Shown here: piece after piece, positions 50,597 through 59,801 of the stretch | Layout of the letters: each line of letters begins with the position of its first letter | How positions within the stretch are numbered: the first letter of the stretch is position 1 | Source of the DNA: Candidatus Omnitrophota bacterium | Lineage (GTDB): Bacteria; Hinthialibacterota; Hinthialibacteria; Hinthialibacterales; Hinthialibacteraceae | Assembly: GCA_040755155.1 (NCBI GenBank) | Contig: JBFMBP010000134.1 | Location: 1-64,000 of the forward strand | DNA length: 64,000 nucleotides | Direction of reading: 5' to 3' | Position numbers and translations under genes: made by a program | Notes under the pieces: model-generated | Seen by the model: only the letters and a program-made list of their open reading frames with translations | What the model was told of the DNA's origin: nothing | Database searches by the model: none

Positions 50597-53500
50597 TTAG
50601 TGCAGCATCCAATCCTGCACATTAGTGTCGCCTGACAGGTTAATGAACTTGGCGCTGTTGGGCGCGAGCGGCAGCTGGCCGTCGTTCAAGCGCGTGAGGG
50701 TGGAGTCTACGCCGATCCACAGGGCTTTGGCTTCGGCGCTTTTACGCTTCATGGGCACGGTAATGAGTGCGCTTGCGCCTCCCGCCATCGGTTGGCTCAA
50801 TGCGCCGCCGATTAATAACAAGCCGGGGTTTTGTTCGTTAGTTAGCAGCAGACCCGCTTCGGGATTTAGCCAGTTGACGTTATCCTCGTCCACTTCCAAA
50901 CTTTCGGGATCGTAGCGCAGCGCCAACCTTAGCCCGCACAGTTCCGCCGCTTCGTCGATGGAGAAGGTCAGCGTCCACGAATCGCCGTTGGGCGCGGCGA
51001 TAGCCGAGAGTGTTCGCCCCGCGTTGCCTCGTCCGCGAGACGCCGCTTTGCCCGATTGATGTTCATCCGGACCCCAATCATTTTGGTTCGTATCCGCTGG
51101 GAAATGGGGGAGCAGCAGCGCGTAGTATTGCAACACCAGCGAAGCGTCCCACGTTCCCGCCTCGCCGTCCCAGTTGACATCCGCCGCCGGGGGGAAGCCC
51201 AGCGGATTGATGGGATAAACGTATTCGGGATACTGCGCCGGGGGATAACCGGGGAAGCTGTCGATCAGGCTGATATCGTATTGCAACAAGAGGTAGGCGT
51301 CCACCGAGCCTACGATGAGGTTGTCGTTGAGGTCGCCCCACAAGTAAGGAACCTGCATCACGATCTTGAACGTCGCCGTGGCGGAGGAATTGACGCCGCC
51401 ATTCGCCAGGCCGCCGTTATCGTATAACGACGTCGAAACGTTGACCACGCCGTGCGCTCCTGCCGCGGGCGTGAAGGTCAGCGTTCCTGTGGCGTTAATG
51501 ACTGGCTGCGACGCGAACAGGATGTTTTGATCGTTCAGCGTCAGGAAGGTTCGGGTTTGCGACGCCTCGTCGGGCGGTCCCGCCGAGATGGCTGTCGCCC
51601 AGTTAACAAATGTATGGGTGAAGCCCGCCGTGGCGTTGAGCACCTCCACCGTCGCCCCGGCAATGAACGACGGCGCATCGTTCACCGGCGTTACCGTTAC
51701 GTTGAAATTGCGGTAGAGGACGTTGTCGTCGGGAGGAGCCGCACCGCCGTCGTCTTGCAGTTTTAACATAATGACAGCGACGCCGTTGGCATTGGGCAGC
51801 GGCTTATAGCGCAGCGTGGCCGTGCTTTGCGGCGAGGTATATTCCACCGTAACGCTGGGGATGAGCGCGGGAGCGCTCGAGGAAGCCGACAGGATCAGGA
51901 TTTGGCTCAATTCGGGATCGCCGTCGCCGATGCCGCTGAGAAGAACAGTCTGCTCGGTGGCGTCTTCGAGAATGGCGGCGGGATCGGAAATGGCATTCAT
52001 AGTCGGCTCGTCGTTCACCGGAATTACGGTCACGATAAAGGAGCGGGTGACCATATTGACGTTGGGCGGAGCGCCGCCGCCCGTATCCGTCACCGTGACG
52101 GTGATCGTCGCCGAGCCGTTGGCGTTGAGTGCGGAAGCGTAGAGCAGGCTGCCGTAATCGTTGGGCGACGCATAGGCCACGGTGACGCTGGGGATAAGGC
52201 TGAGGTTGCTGGAGGTGGCCGATACGATCAGAGGTTGCACGATTTCGGGATCGCCGTCACCGATGGAGGCCAGCGTTACCGACTGCACGCCGGAGTCTTC
52301 ATAGATGGGTAGCGGATTGGAAATCGCCGCCAGCGTGGGAGCATCGTTCACTGCATCCACCGTGATGACGAAGGTTTGGGGCGTGGATGAATCCACGCCG
52401 CCGTTGGCGACTCCGCCGTCGTCATGCAGTGTGGCGGTAACCCAAGCGACGCCGTTGGCGTTGAGCGCGGGAGTATAGGTAAGCGTTCCCGTGGCGCTGA
52501 CGGCGGGCGTGGCCGAAAACAGCGATGGATTGTTAGTCTCCATAATGAATGTAAGCGCCTGGTAGGATTCATAAGCCGGTCCCGCTGCAATGTTAGTCGC
52601 CCAATTAATGACCGCTTGCGGCCCGCAGTCTTCCGAGACGGTTTGATCGGGACCTTTGGTAAAGTAGGGCGCATGGTTGGCGCCGAGAACCGTCGCGTTC
52701 CAACTCTGCAAATCGACGGCGATGGCGTCCTCGTTGAGACTGGTCAAGGAGGCGTTGTAAGACACTGTCATCGTCGTGAAGTCGGGCAGCGCGCTATTGA
52801 CAAGCAGGCGGAATTTCATCAACGCCCCGCTGACGGAAGGCAGGGACGACCCGGCGCTGGCGCAAGTAAAGATCAACTGATTCGACGCCGTGGCGTTGTT
52901 GACGATCAGGCTGTACCAGCCGCTTTCGGTCAAAGTCCCCATCTTCGTCGCCGAGCCGGGAACGTAAGTTATTTTACTAGGATCGTAATCCAAAGCCAGC
53001 CGATACCCCACAATCCCCGAAGCGTCCGATACCCGCGCCGCGATCTCCACCTCCTGCCCTCGGTAGACGTTGATATTTGTCGGTTCTAGGGTGAGGGTGG
53101 GATTATCAAATGATGACGAAATTGTGAAATTGTTATCGCTTACATCAATAATAGAATCATCGGTAACGCTTGATATTTTCACCATGCACGCCGTTGAAGG
53201 AGTATTAGGAATTGTCCATGAATAGCTGCCGCTAAGGAGAACAGGAGCAGCGATGAGATTCCATGACGTTCCATTGTCTATACTATACGACATACTCACA
53301 GAAGCAATAACGGAATAATAATTTTTAGCGGAATAGGCAATGTTGTGCGTCGTACCTGCTTGCCATGTTTCCCCGCCGTTGGGAGAGACGATTTGTAAGG
53401 AGAGGGATTCATATGTCATCTTCCTTATACTGTGAATATCCGATATATAGAGATTGCCAGCTGGGTTTAAACAAATGCCTTGTGGGAAATATAAAAGAGC

Positions 53501-56500
53501 ATTTATGGCGGGACCGCCATCGCCATTGTATGCATCGATGTATCCACCGACTCCAGTTCCTGCTATGTTAGTGATGATTCCGCATGCATTCACCATCCGT
53601 ATCCTATTATTCGTCGAAATATAGAGATTTCCCGTCGCGTCCATGCATATGCCATTAGGAATATACAGTGAAGCGCTCACAGCGGGGCCGCCATCGCCGC
53701 TGTAGCCCCAAGTTCCATTTCCCGCTATTGTGGTAATAATGCCGCTTAGATTCACCATCCGTATACGGCTATTATGCGAATCGGCAATATAGAGATTTCC
53801 CGAAGCATCTACGCATACGCTAGTTGGCCGACTCAAAGAAGCGCTCGTGGCGGGGCCGCCGTCGCCGCTGTTTCCAGAAGTTCCATTTCCCGCTACCGTG
53901 GTGATAATGCCGCTTGGATTCACCATTCGTATTCGATTATTATAATAATCCGCAATATAGAGATTTCCCGTCGCGTCCACGCATATGCCATCAGGAATAT
54001 ACAGTGAAGCGCTCACAGCGGGGCCGCCATCGCCGCTGTAGCCCCAAGTTCCATTTCCCGCTATTGTGGTAATAATGCCGCTTAGATTCACCATCCGAAT
54101 ACGGCTATTATACGAATCGGCAATATAGAGATTGCCCATAGCTTCAACAAATACGCCAGATGGGTTTTTAAAAGAAGCGCTCGTGGCGGGACCGCCATCG
54201 CCGCTGTATCCATAAGTTCCATTTCCCGCCACCGTGGTGATAATGCCGCTGGGATTCACCATCCGTATACGGTTATTATACATATCGGCAATATATAGAT
54301 TGCCCGCCGCGTCCGCGCATACGCCGTCTGGTTGGTTTCCCAAAGTAGCGCTGGTGGCAAGGCCGCCATCGCCGCTGTAGCCATAAGTTCCATTTCCCGC
54401 CATAGCGTAAATGTATCTTGGCTTTATGGAAAAATATCCATCGCTCTCATCAATCGCAACGCCATCGGATGCATTAGCGATCTTCACAAGGCACGTTGTG
54501 GATGAAACATCGGGCAAAAACCACGTGTACGCGCCATTCGCCGCCGTCGAAGCGGAAAGGGGAATCCAAGAAACGCCAGCATCGACGCTGTAACTGATGC
54601 TAACGGATGCGATCCCCGTCGCCGCGTAAACGATGGAGTTATGAGTCCCCGCCTGGCAAACCTCGCCGCCGTTGGGAGATAAAATTTTCAGTTGTGCAGG
54701 ATTAATCGTGAAATTGTTATCGCTTACGTCGAAATTATTATTAGCATAGTTATTATTACCATAGCTGGCTTTAATAAGACATTGGTTTGACGACACATCG
54801 GGAATCTGCCAGGAGTAGGGCAGACTGGCGGTCGGATAGAAAGTAACAATCGTATTCCATGACGTTCCTGCGTTTATGCTATATTCCAACGTAACGCTTG
54901 AAATGGTTGGCGAGGCCGAGCATACGATGTCATGCGTCGTCCCCGAATGCCAAACTTCCCCACCATTGGGGGAAACAAGCCGCGTTTGAATGGATGGAGT
55001 CCCCCAAATTCTATAGTTGTCGAATTGACCACTATTGCCTTCTCCGCCGCTTAATTGAATGAAGTTCGTTAATGGATTGAAACCATTGGAAAATACCCAA
55101 ACCTGCGTTCCATTGACGCTGAATGTTACATTCGTTCCATCATCCGTGATCAACAAATGAGCATACGAGCCTGATGGTTTTGCTATTTGTCCATTTGCGA
55201 AGGTTTGCGTGGCGCCATTTTGTTCAACGAATCCGCTGGTTTTGATTACGCTATTGTCATTTTCCACATAAAAAGTGCAACCCAATCCATTTTGCGCTTC
55301 GTTATAAGGGGCCGCATTCGTTCCGTCCGCCCGCGTATAAACAATCGCCGTTCCTCCTAATTCATTATATGTTTGCATTAACCAATCGAACTCGATCCTA
55401 ATAGGATTGCTTGGCGATGGATCGAATTGATCCCTGGTTACTAAGTATCCGCGCCCTGTTGTAGTCAACACGCCTCCAGATTCAGACACGCTCCCCAATG
55501 TCGTCCAGTAGGTGGAGTTAATAGCGCCGTCATTAAAGTTATCGAGAATATAAAAGAGAGGGAGTTGGATAGTAAAACAATTATCGCTTATGTCGCAAGT
55601 CGTTGCAGAAGCGGCATCGCCTACAGCAATGAGACATTGCGTGGAAGAAGCGTAGGGAATGGACCAGGCATAAGTACCGCTTGCAGGCGTCGATGCCGTG
55701 ATCGAATTCCATGTCGCTCCAGCGTTTAAACTTAATGCCAAACTCACAGAGGTGATCGATGATGTAGCAGAATAGACGATGTTCTTCATTATCCCTGGCT
55801 GCCAAACCTCGCCGCCGTTGGGGGAAGTAATTTTTAAAGGAAGATTAATATCCCATAATTTCGCCAAACCATCTCCGCCTCCAGTTAATATCTTGGAACC
55901 ATCGGGAGAAAATGCTACGGAAAGGACGTAGGTAGTGTGGCCGGAATAAGTATGGACTAATTGTCCCGTTGAAATATCCCATAGTTTTGATATTTGATCG
56001 CTGCCCCCCGTTAACACCTTTGTCCCATCTGGAGAGAAAGCAACTGAACGTACTATGTTTGGTTCGGTGAAGGTCCGAATTAATTGACCGGTATTTGTAT
56101 TCCATAACTTGGCGGTATGATCCGCGCTTCCAGTTAGTATCTTTGTTCCATCCAGCGAAAATGCCAAAGAACCAACCCAATCGGAATGTCCAGAAAAAGT
56201 GCGGATTTCTTGACCCGTATTAGCATCCCACAATTTTGCCGTTCGATCATCGCTTCCCGTCAATACTTTTGATCCGTCAGGTGAAAACAAGACAGCGCAT
56301 AAATAATTGGAATGACCAGAAAAAGTTCGTATTAATTGCCCTGTGTTCACATCTCCTAACTTAGCGGTCATATCAGTGCTGCAAGTAACTACTTTTGTTC
56401 CATCCGGCGAATAATCAACAGATACTATCCAATTATTATGCCAAGAAAAAGTACGGATTGTTTGTCCTGTACTAATATCCCACAATTTCGCCGTCCAATC

Positions 56501-56803
56501 CCTACCTCCTGAAAGGATTTTTGTTCCGTCTGGAGAAAATTTTACGGAATAAACTAGGGCGGTATGTCCTGAGAAATTGCGAATTAAAGCGCCCGTATTC
56601 GCATCCCATAACTTCACTGTCGAATCATCATATCCAGTTAAAATCTTAGTCCCATCCGGCGAAAACGCTACGGAGTTAACATTCCCAGCATTACCATTAA
56701 AGGTAAGGATGGGTACGTCGGCAACAGCAGGCAGTCCAAAGCCAATGATTATAATTGCAGCCAACCATAATGAAAAAAACTTCGAATTGGAATTGTAACG
56801 CAT
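50597..56803 (-). CDS. Giant exported multi-domain protein: WD40, NHL, cohesin, cadherin-like and dockerin modules
   Basis: A 2068-residue protein with a signal peptide (about 1-28). Domains in order: seven WD40 repeats (about 30-325; SPDGTKILTG, TAKLWDANTGQ); a repeated 'SPNGGEVW' beta-sandwich (about 330, again near 605, 705 and 1120, each about 90 residues); a LamG-like domain (about 420-600); six NHL repeats of 56 residues (about 790-1115, AGNGTYGYSGDGG, NLYIADMYNNRIRMVN); a cohesin-like domain (about 1215-1350); four cadherin/Ig-like tandem domains (about 1355-1775; PVNDAPT linkers); a two-part dockerin (GDLNDNLIVGSVDAYLLLQY and ADVNWDGEAGTWDASLVLQY, about 1785-1870); and a second cohesin-like domain. 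It is probably surface-attached, binding other secreted proteins. Boundaries are approximate. Confidence 0.85.
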   Translation of the reverse strand: MRYNSNSKFFSLWLAAIIIIGFGLPAVADVPILTFNGNAGNVNSVAFSPDGTKILTGYDDSTVKLWDANTGALIRNFSGHTALVYSVKFSPDGTKILSGGRDWTAKLWDISTGQTIRTFSWHNNWIVSVDYSPDGTKVVTCSTDMTAKLGDVNTGQLIRTFSGHSNYLCAVLFSPDGSKVLTGSDDRTAKLWDANTGQEIRTFSGHSDWVGSLAFSLDGTKILTGSADHTAKLWNTNTGQLIRTFTEPNIVRSVAFSPDGTKVLTGGSDQISKLWDISTGQLVHTYSGHTTYVLSVAFSPDGSKILTGGGDGLAKLWDINLPLKITSPNGGEVWQPGIMKNIVYSATSSITSVSLALSLNAGATWNSITASTPASGTYAWSIPYASSTQCLIAVGDAASATTCDISDNCFTIQLPLFYILDNFNDGAINSTYWTTLGSVSESGGVLTTTGRGYLVTRDQFDPSPSNPIRIEFDWLMQTYNELGGTAIVYTRADGTNAAPYNEAQNGLGCTFYVENDNSVIKTSGFVEQNGATQTFANGQIAKPSGSYAHLLITDDGTNVTFSVNGTQVWVFSNGFNPLTNFIQLSGGEGNSGQFDNYRIWGTPSIQTRLVSPNGGEVWHSGTTHDIVCSASPTISSVTLEYSINAGTSWNTIVTFYPTASLPYSWQIPDVSSNQCLIKASYGNNNYANNNFDVSDNNFTINPAQLKILSPNGGEVCQAGTHNSIVYAATGIASVSISYSVDAGVSWIPLSASTAANGAYTWFLPDVSSTTCLVKIANASDGVAIDESDGYFSIKPRYIYAMAGNGTYGYSGDGGLATSATLGNQPDGVCADAAGNLYIADMYNNRIRMVNPSGIITTVAGNGTYGYSGDGGPATSASFKNPSGVFVEAMGNLYIADSYNSRIRMVNLSGIITTIAGNGTWGYSGDGGPAVSASLYIPDGICVDATGNLYIADYYNNRIRMVNPSGIITTVAGNGTSGNSGDGGPATSASLSRPTSVCVDASGNLYIADSHNSRIRMVNLSGIITTIAGNGTWGYSGDGGPAVSASLYIPNGICMDATGNLYISTNNRIRMVNACGIITNIAGTGVGGYIDAYNGDGGPAINALLYFPQGICLNPAGNLYISDIHSIRKMTYESLSLQIVSPNGGETWQAGTTHNIAYSAKNYYSVIASVSMSYSIDNGTSWNLIAAPVLLSGSYSWTIPNTPSTACMVKISSVTDDSIIDVSDNNFTISSSFDNPTLTLEPTNINVYRGQEVEIAARVSDASGIVGYRLALDYDPSKITYVPGSATKMGTLTESGWYSLIVNNATASNQLIFTCASAGSSLPSVSGALMKFRLLVNSALPDFTTMTVSYNASLTSLNEDAIAVDLQSWNATVLGANHAPYFTKGPDQTVSEDCGPQAVINWATNIAAGPAYESYQALTFIMETNNPSLFSATPAVSATGTLTYTPALNANGVAWVTATLHDDGGVANGGVDSSTPQTFVITVDAVNDAPTLAAISNPLPIYEDSGVQSVTLASIGDGDPEIVQPLIVSATSSNLSLIPSVTVAYASPNDYGSLLYASALNANGSATITVTVTDTGGGAPPNVNMVTRSFIVTVIPVNDEPTMNAISDPAAILEDATEQTVLLSGIGDGDPELSQILILSASSSAPALIPSVTVEYTSPQSTATLRYKPLPNANGVAVIMLKLQDDGGAAPPDDNVLYRNFNVTVTPVNDAPSFIAGATVEVLNATAGFTHTFVNWATAISAGPPDEASQTRTFLTLNDQNILFASQPVINATGTLTFTPAAGAHGVVNVSTSLYDNGGLANGGVNSSATATFKIVMQVPYLWGDLNDNLIVGSVDAYLLLQYDISLIDSFPGYPPAQYPEYVYPINPLGFPPAADVNWDGEAGTWDASLVLQYYALLLPHFPADTNQNDWGPDEHQSGKAASRGRGNAGRTLSAIAAPNGDSWTLTFSIDEAAELCGLRLALRYDPESLEVDEDNVNWLNPEAGLLLTNEQNPGLLLIGGALSQPMAGGASALITVPMKRKSAEAKALWIGVDSTLTRLNDGQLPLAPNSAKFINLSGDTNVQDWMLH
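53657..53761 (-). repeat. 105-base exact repeat unit within the NHL array, copy 1
   Basis: Bases 53657-53761 and 53993-54097 are identical over 105 bases, spaced by exactly 336 bases, that is 112 codons or two NHL repeat units. Neighbouring repeats in the same array differ at many bases. This is recent duplication or gene conversion within the array. Confidence 0.8.
53993..54097 (-). repeat. 105-base exact repeat unit within the NHL array, copy 2
   Basis: Second copy of the 105-base identity described at 53657. The flanking sequence differs: copy 1 lies next to a repeat that lost two residues (YISTNNRIR instead of YIADYYNNRIR), copy 2 is intact. Confidence 0.8.
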
Positions 56804-56863
56804 GGAAAACCTCCTTGATAATGAAATAGTGAAAAAAAATTTCTGATTTACCTTTAAATTTAG

Positions 56864-57025
56864 CTATGAAATGACTTGTCCTAAAAAATAAACCTGATCC
56901 GTCCATCCTGGCAGCGTTTGCCCGTTGCTCAACGAATCGTAATTCTCATCAACTAAAATTACCGCTGACGCTTGCAGTGAAAAAAAGACCCCCACGACCG
57001 CTAGAATAAGACTTGTCCCATTCAT
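56864..57025 (-). CDS. Short secreted protein of 53 residues, possibly a truncated N-terminus
   Basis: The ATG at 57025 follows GGAGGCTGTATC, a strong ribosome binding site. The product starts MNGTSLILAVVGVFFSLQAS, a clean Sec signal peptide, and then has AVILVDENYDSLSNGQTLPG and WTDQVYFLGQVIS before TAG. DENYDSLSNGQTLPGW is the usual start of secreted LamG or cohesin-type proteins of this organism type, so this may be the start of a larger gene cut short by a stop or deletion, or a true peptide gene. It lies between the two big surface-protein genes. Confidence 0.6.
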   Translation of the reverse strand: MNGTSLILAVVGVFFSLQASAVILVDENYDSLSNGQTLPGWTDQVYFLGQVIS

Positions 57026-57031
57026 GATACA

Positions 57032-57065
57032 GCCTCCTTATATATAAAGCCTCCTTATATATAAA
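57032..57065. repeat. 17-base tandem duplication containing the ribosome binding site
   Basis: GCCTCCTTATATATAAA occurs twice directly in tandem (57032-57048 and 57049-57065). On the minus strand each copy holds TATAAGGAGGC, so the short secreted gene has two Shine-Dalgarno elements, one 7 bases from the ATG and one 24 bases away. This looks like a recent slippage duplication. Confidence 0.8.
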
Positions 57066-57151
57066 TTGAACATCAAACGATTTTAAAATTTAAATCCGTT
57101 ATCTAAATGCAGTAAAAACATCCCTTCGTGTGAACTATTTGTCTATTAGTT

Positions 57152-59260
57152 TTATTCGCCTACCATTCTCACCGCTCCGATATTTTCGAAGGGGCCGTAG
57201 AACGCTGGTTTGCCTTGCTGCTTGATGGCGTAGACTCGGAATTCGTATCGATGGCCTAACTCAGGGCCGTTGCGGAAAGCGGGGGCTACGCTTGCATTTC
57301 CCGCTTTCCATTCCAGGTAAACGCTTGCTTTATCGATTCGGCCTAAATATTGGTATGAACCTGTCTGGTTGATTCTTGTATAGAGATGGAATTCTTTTAC
57401 ATTGTTTCGATCGATATCCGTTGGATCGAATGCCCAGCGGATTACCAGATCGCGTTGATCGGCGGGATCGGCGTCTTGGCCGTTGCTTAAATCTACTAAT
57501 GTCAAAAGCGTATCCGTTACCGTTACGATGGGGAGATATTCAACGGGGCCGGGGTTAGCAAACGGACCTAAAATATTCGGCGTTCCAGTCTTCTTAACTG
57601 CATAGATTTTGAATTGATAATCATGGCCAAACTCTGGACCGTTACGGAAAGCTTGCGCCAAGCGCGGCGTTCCCTTTTTCCAGAGCAATTTTTGCGCCGC
57701 GCCGCTGCCTGCGGCTCCGAGGAAGGAATAATTTTCGCTTTCGTCAATATTTACATATACATGAATATCTTTGAGCATCGATGCATCGATGTTAGTTTGG
57801 GTAAAATCCCAGCCAATCGCCAATTCGCGTTGATTGGGATCGTCGTGGTCTTGGCTGTTGCTGATATCCGCATCCGATGAATCGTTATCCGCAACGTACA
57901 CTTTCGGCGTTGGAACCGGCGTGGGGGTGGGCGTGGGCGTCGATCCCGGCGGCGGCGCTTCTTGCAGGAATAATACCGGCCCAGCGTTTTCCAAGGGGCC
58001 GTAAATCGGCGGCGCGCTACTTTTGACGGCGTAGACGCGGAATTCATAGGCAATGTCGAATTGCGGTCCGCTGCGGAACGCCGATGCGATCAGCGCATTT
58101 CCCGGCTTCCATTCAAGATAGGCTGCGGTTCCGCTTCCCGTTTGGCCGAGATAACGATAAACGCCTTGGCTGTTGATTCTGACGTAAGCATGGAAATTGG
58201 TTACTTGGGTAAGATCGATATCGGTGGAATCGAATGTCCATCGAATCGCCAAGGAGCGGTCGGACTCGTAATCGCGGTCTTGGCCGTTGCTAAGGTCTTC
58301 GGTTGTTGCGATGGAATCCGTGATCGTAATCATAGGAAGAAACAAAACGGGGCCGTCATTCGCGAAAGGACCGAAAGACGGAGGATTGCCTCCATGTTTT
58401 TTAATAGGATATATCTTGAATTGATAGGCGCCGCCGAACTGCGGTCCGTCCCGGAACGTAGGGGCCAGGTTTGGCCCCCATTGTCTCCAAACAAGTTGGG
58501 TCATATTTCCGCTGGGAGCGCGCCCGAGAAAGGCGTAATCGCCGCCGCCGTTTTTCACATAGACATGCGTTTCTTTTATGTCTTGAGGATCGACGCCCGC
58601 TCGAGAAATATCCCACTGGACAACCAATACTCTTCCATTCGCTGGATCGTGATCTTGGCCGTTGCTAATGTCGTCGTTGGACGATTCGTTATCCGAGACG
58701 AAAACGATGGGCGGCGGACGCTTGATCTTGATCGAGCCATGATGCAGCGAGACGGGAATCGCTCCGTCATTGAGCCGGGAAACTTTCGATCCTGTTGTTT
58801 TAAAATTCAAAGAAATGGTTTGGCTGGCGGCGTTTTCTTTTATTTTTAATTGGAATGTTACTAATACGCCTTCTCCACTTAGCGGCGACATTCCCGAACC
58901 GTTGATGAGCACTAATCCAGCTATGGGATTTGAAAGGTCGGAGTTCGTCGAGGCATTGTTCTCGAATGACGCCCAACCGTCCGCCATGGTTCCCGTGACG
59001 GAGGAACTGCCGTTAACGTATTCCAAGGGATAATCGGCGGAGAAATTGGGCAGGTCGATGACAATGCGGAAGCCGACAACGCCTTGTCCCTCGCTGAGGC
59101 GTACTTGAATCGTCAACGTCTCGCCAGGCGCCGCTTCCAAATCCGGTAGAGATAATTCCCGCGTTTGGGCATGGGCGGAAACAACAGCAAAAAGCATAAG
59201 CGCAGTTAGTAATACTAATTTCGGTAATTGATAATGATTTAGAGAAATTGGATGAGTCAT
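57152..59260 (-). CDS. Exported cohesin-like protein with four copies of an unfamiliar repeat
   Basis: A 702-residue protein. Signal peptide about 1-31 (ending in VVSAHAQTRE). A cohesin-like beta-sandwich (about 33-175) has LSLPDLEAAPGETLTIQVRL, VVGFRIVIDLP and SRLNDGAIPVSLHHGSI. Four repeats of about 115 residues follow: each has D-x-S/T-x-D-[IL]-SNGQD-x-D, then a WDF/WTF strand, HVYV or HAYVR, YLG, an EW(K)xGN segment, a FRxGPEFxxxYEFxxYAxK block and a GPFxNxGPVxxLP end. A Pro/Thr linker (PPPGSTPTPTPTPVPTPK) separates copies 2 and 3. I know no family for this repeat. It ends without a dockerin. Confidence 0.75.
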   Translation of the reverse strand: MTHPISLNHYQLPKLVLLTALMLFAVVSAHAQTRELSLPDLEAAPGETLTIQVRLSEGQGVVGFRIVIDLPNFSADYPLEYVNGSSSVTGTMADGWASFENNASTNSDLSNPIAGLVLINGSGMSPLSGEGVLVTFQLKIKENAASQTISLNFKTTGSKVSRLNDGAIPVSLHHGSIKIKRPPPIVFVSDNESSNDDISNGQDHDPANGRVLVVQWDISRAGVDPQDIKETHVYVKNGGGDYAFLGRAPSGNMTQLVWRQWGPNLAPTFRDGPQFGGAYQFKIYPIKKHGGNPPSFGPFANDGPVLFLPMITITDSIATTEDLSNGQDRDYESDRSLAIRWTFDSTDIDLTQVTNFHAYVRINSQGVYRYLGQTGSGTAAYLEWKPGNALIASAFRSGPQFDIAYEFRVYAVKSSAPPIYGPLENAGPVLFLQEAPPPGSTPTPTPTPVPTPKVYVADNDSSDADISNSQDHDDPNQRELAIGWDFTQTNIDASMLKDIHVYVNIDESENYSFLGAAGSGAAQKLLWKKGTPRLAQAFRNGPEFGHDYQFKIYAVKKTGTPNILGPFANPGPVEYLPIVTVTDTLLTLVDLSNGQDADPADQRDLVIRWAFDPTDIDRNNVKEFHLYTRINQTGSYQYLGRIDKASVYLEWKAGNASVAPAFRNGPELGHRYEFRVYAIKQQGKPAFYGPFENIGAVRMVGE

Positions 59261-59801
59261 TTATCGCCCCCTTTAGTTTTTGATGGAGTTAATGCTTCTC
59301 GGAAATAATTATCAATACAACCTATTCAAAATTATAGACATAAATACAGATATTATTGGAAGTATAACGCAGAAATATCAAATGTAACGTTTTGTTAATT
59401 ACGCCGAATAAATTCTAACTGTAAGGATTATATCAATATATTCCAGCAATTAAATTTCATTGTAAAGAGCAGAATGATATTTATTTATAAAAAAAATATC
59501 ATTCTAATGCAACATCAACAATATTAGCATCTAGTTGAATTTAATGAATTTGCGATTATGATTCTGAAATTTATGTGATTGAAGTCCGATAAAGATAGGC
59601 AAGAACTGTTACTATTTGATATAATTCTTCACCCTTAGACTCTGCCAGAAGGCGAAGGAGAGCAGAGGCCGTATCATGTATTGCAAAACTATCGAAATCG
59701 GATTTAATTTAGTTCTTATCGGTTCTCATTATTGGATACGAATGCTAGAATAGAGAAAATTGAGATTCGATAAGAAAAAACAGTACTCATAGAGAATCAA
59801 A
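59261..59801. other. 541-base AT-rich intergenic region
   Basis: Divergent promoter region between the cohesin-like gene (minus) and the EIIA-type regulators (plus). It is very AT-rich, with many A/T runs. I see no RNA gene, no repeat of the A or B families and no clear palindrome. Confidence 0.5.

Noticed and set aside
53600-54420. The repeat array here looked at first like a possible CRISPR or tandem DNA repeat
   Set aside because: The period is 168 bases in coding frame and the protein shows six NHL repeats; there are no short unique spacers.
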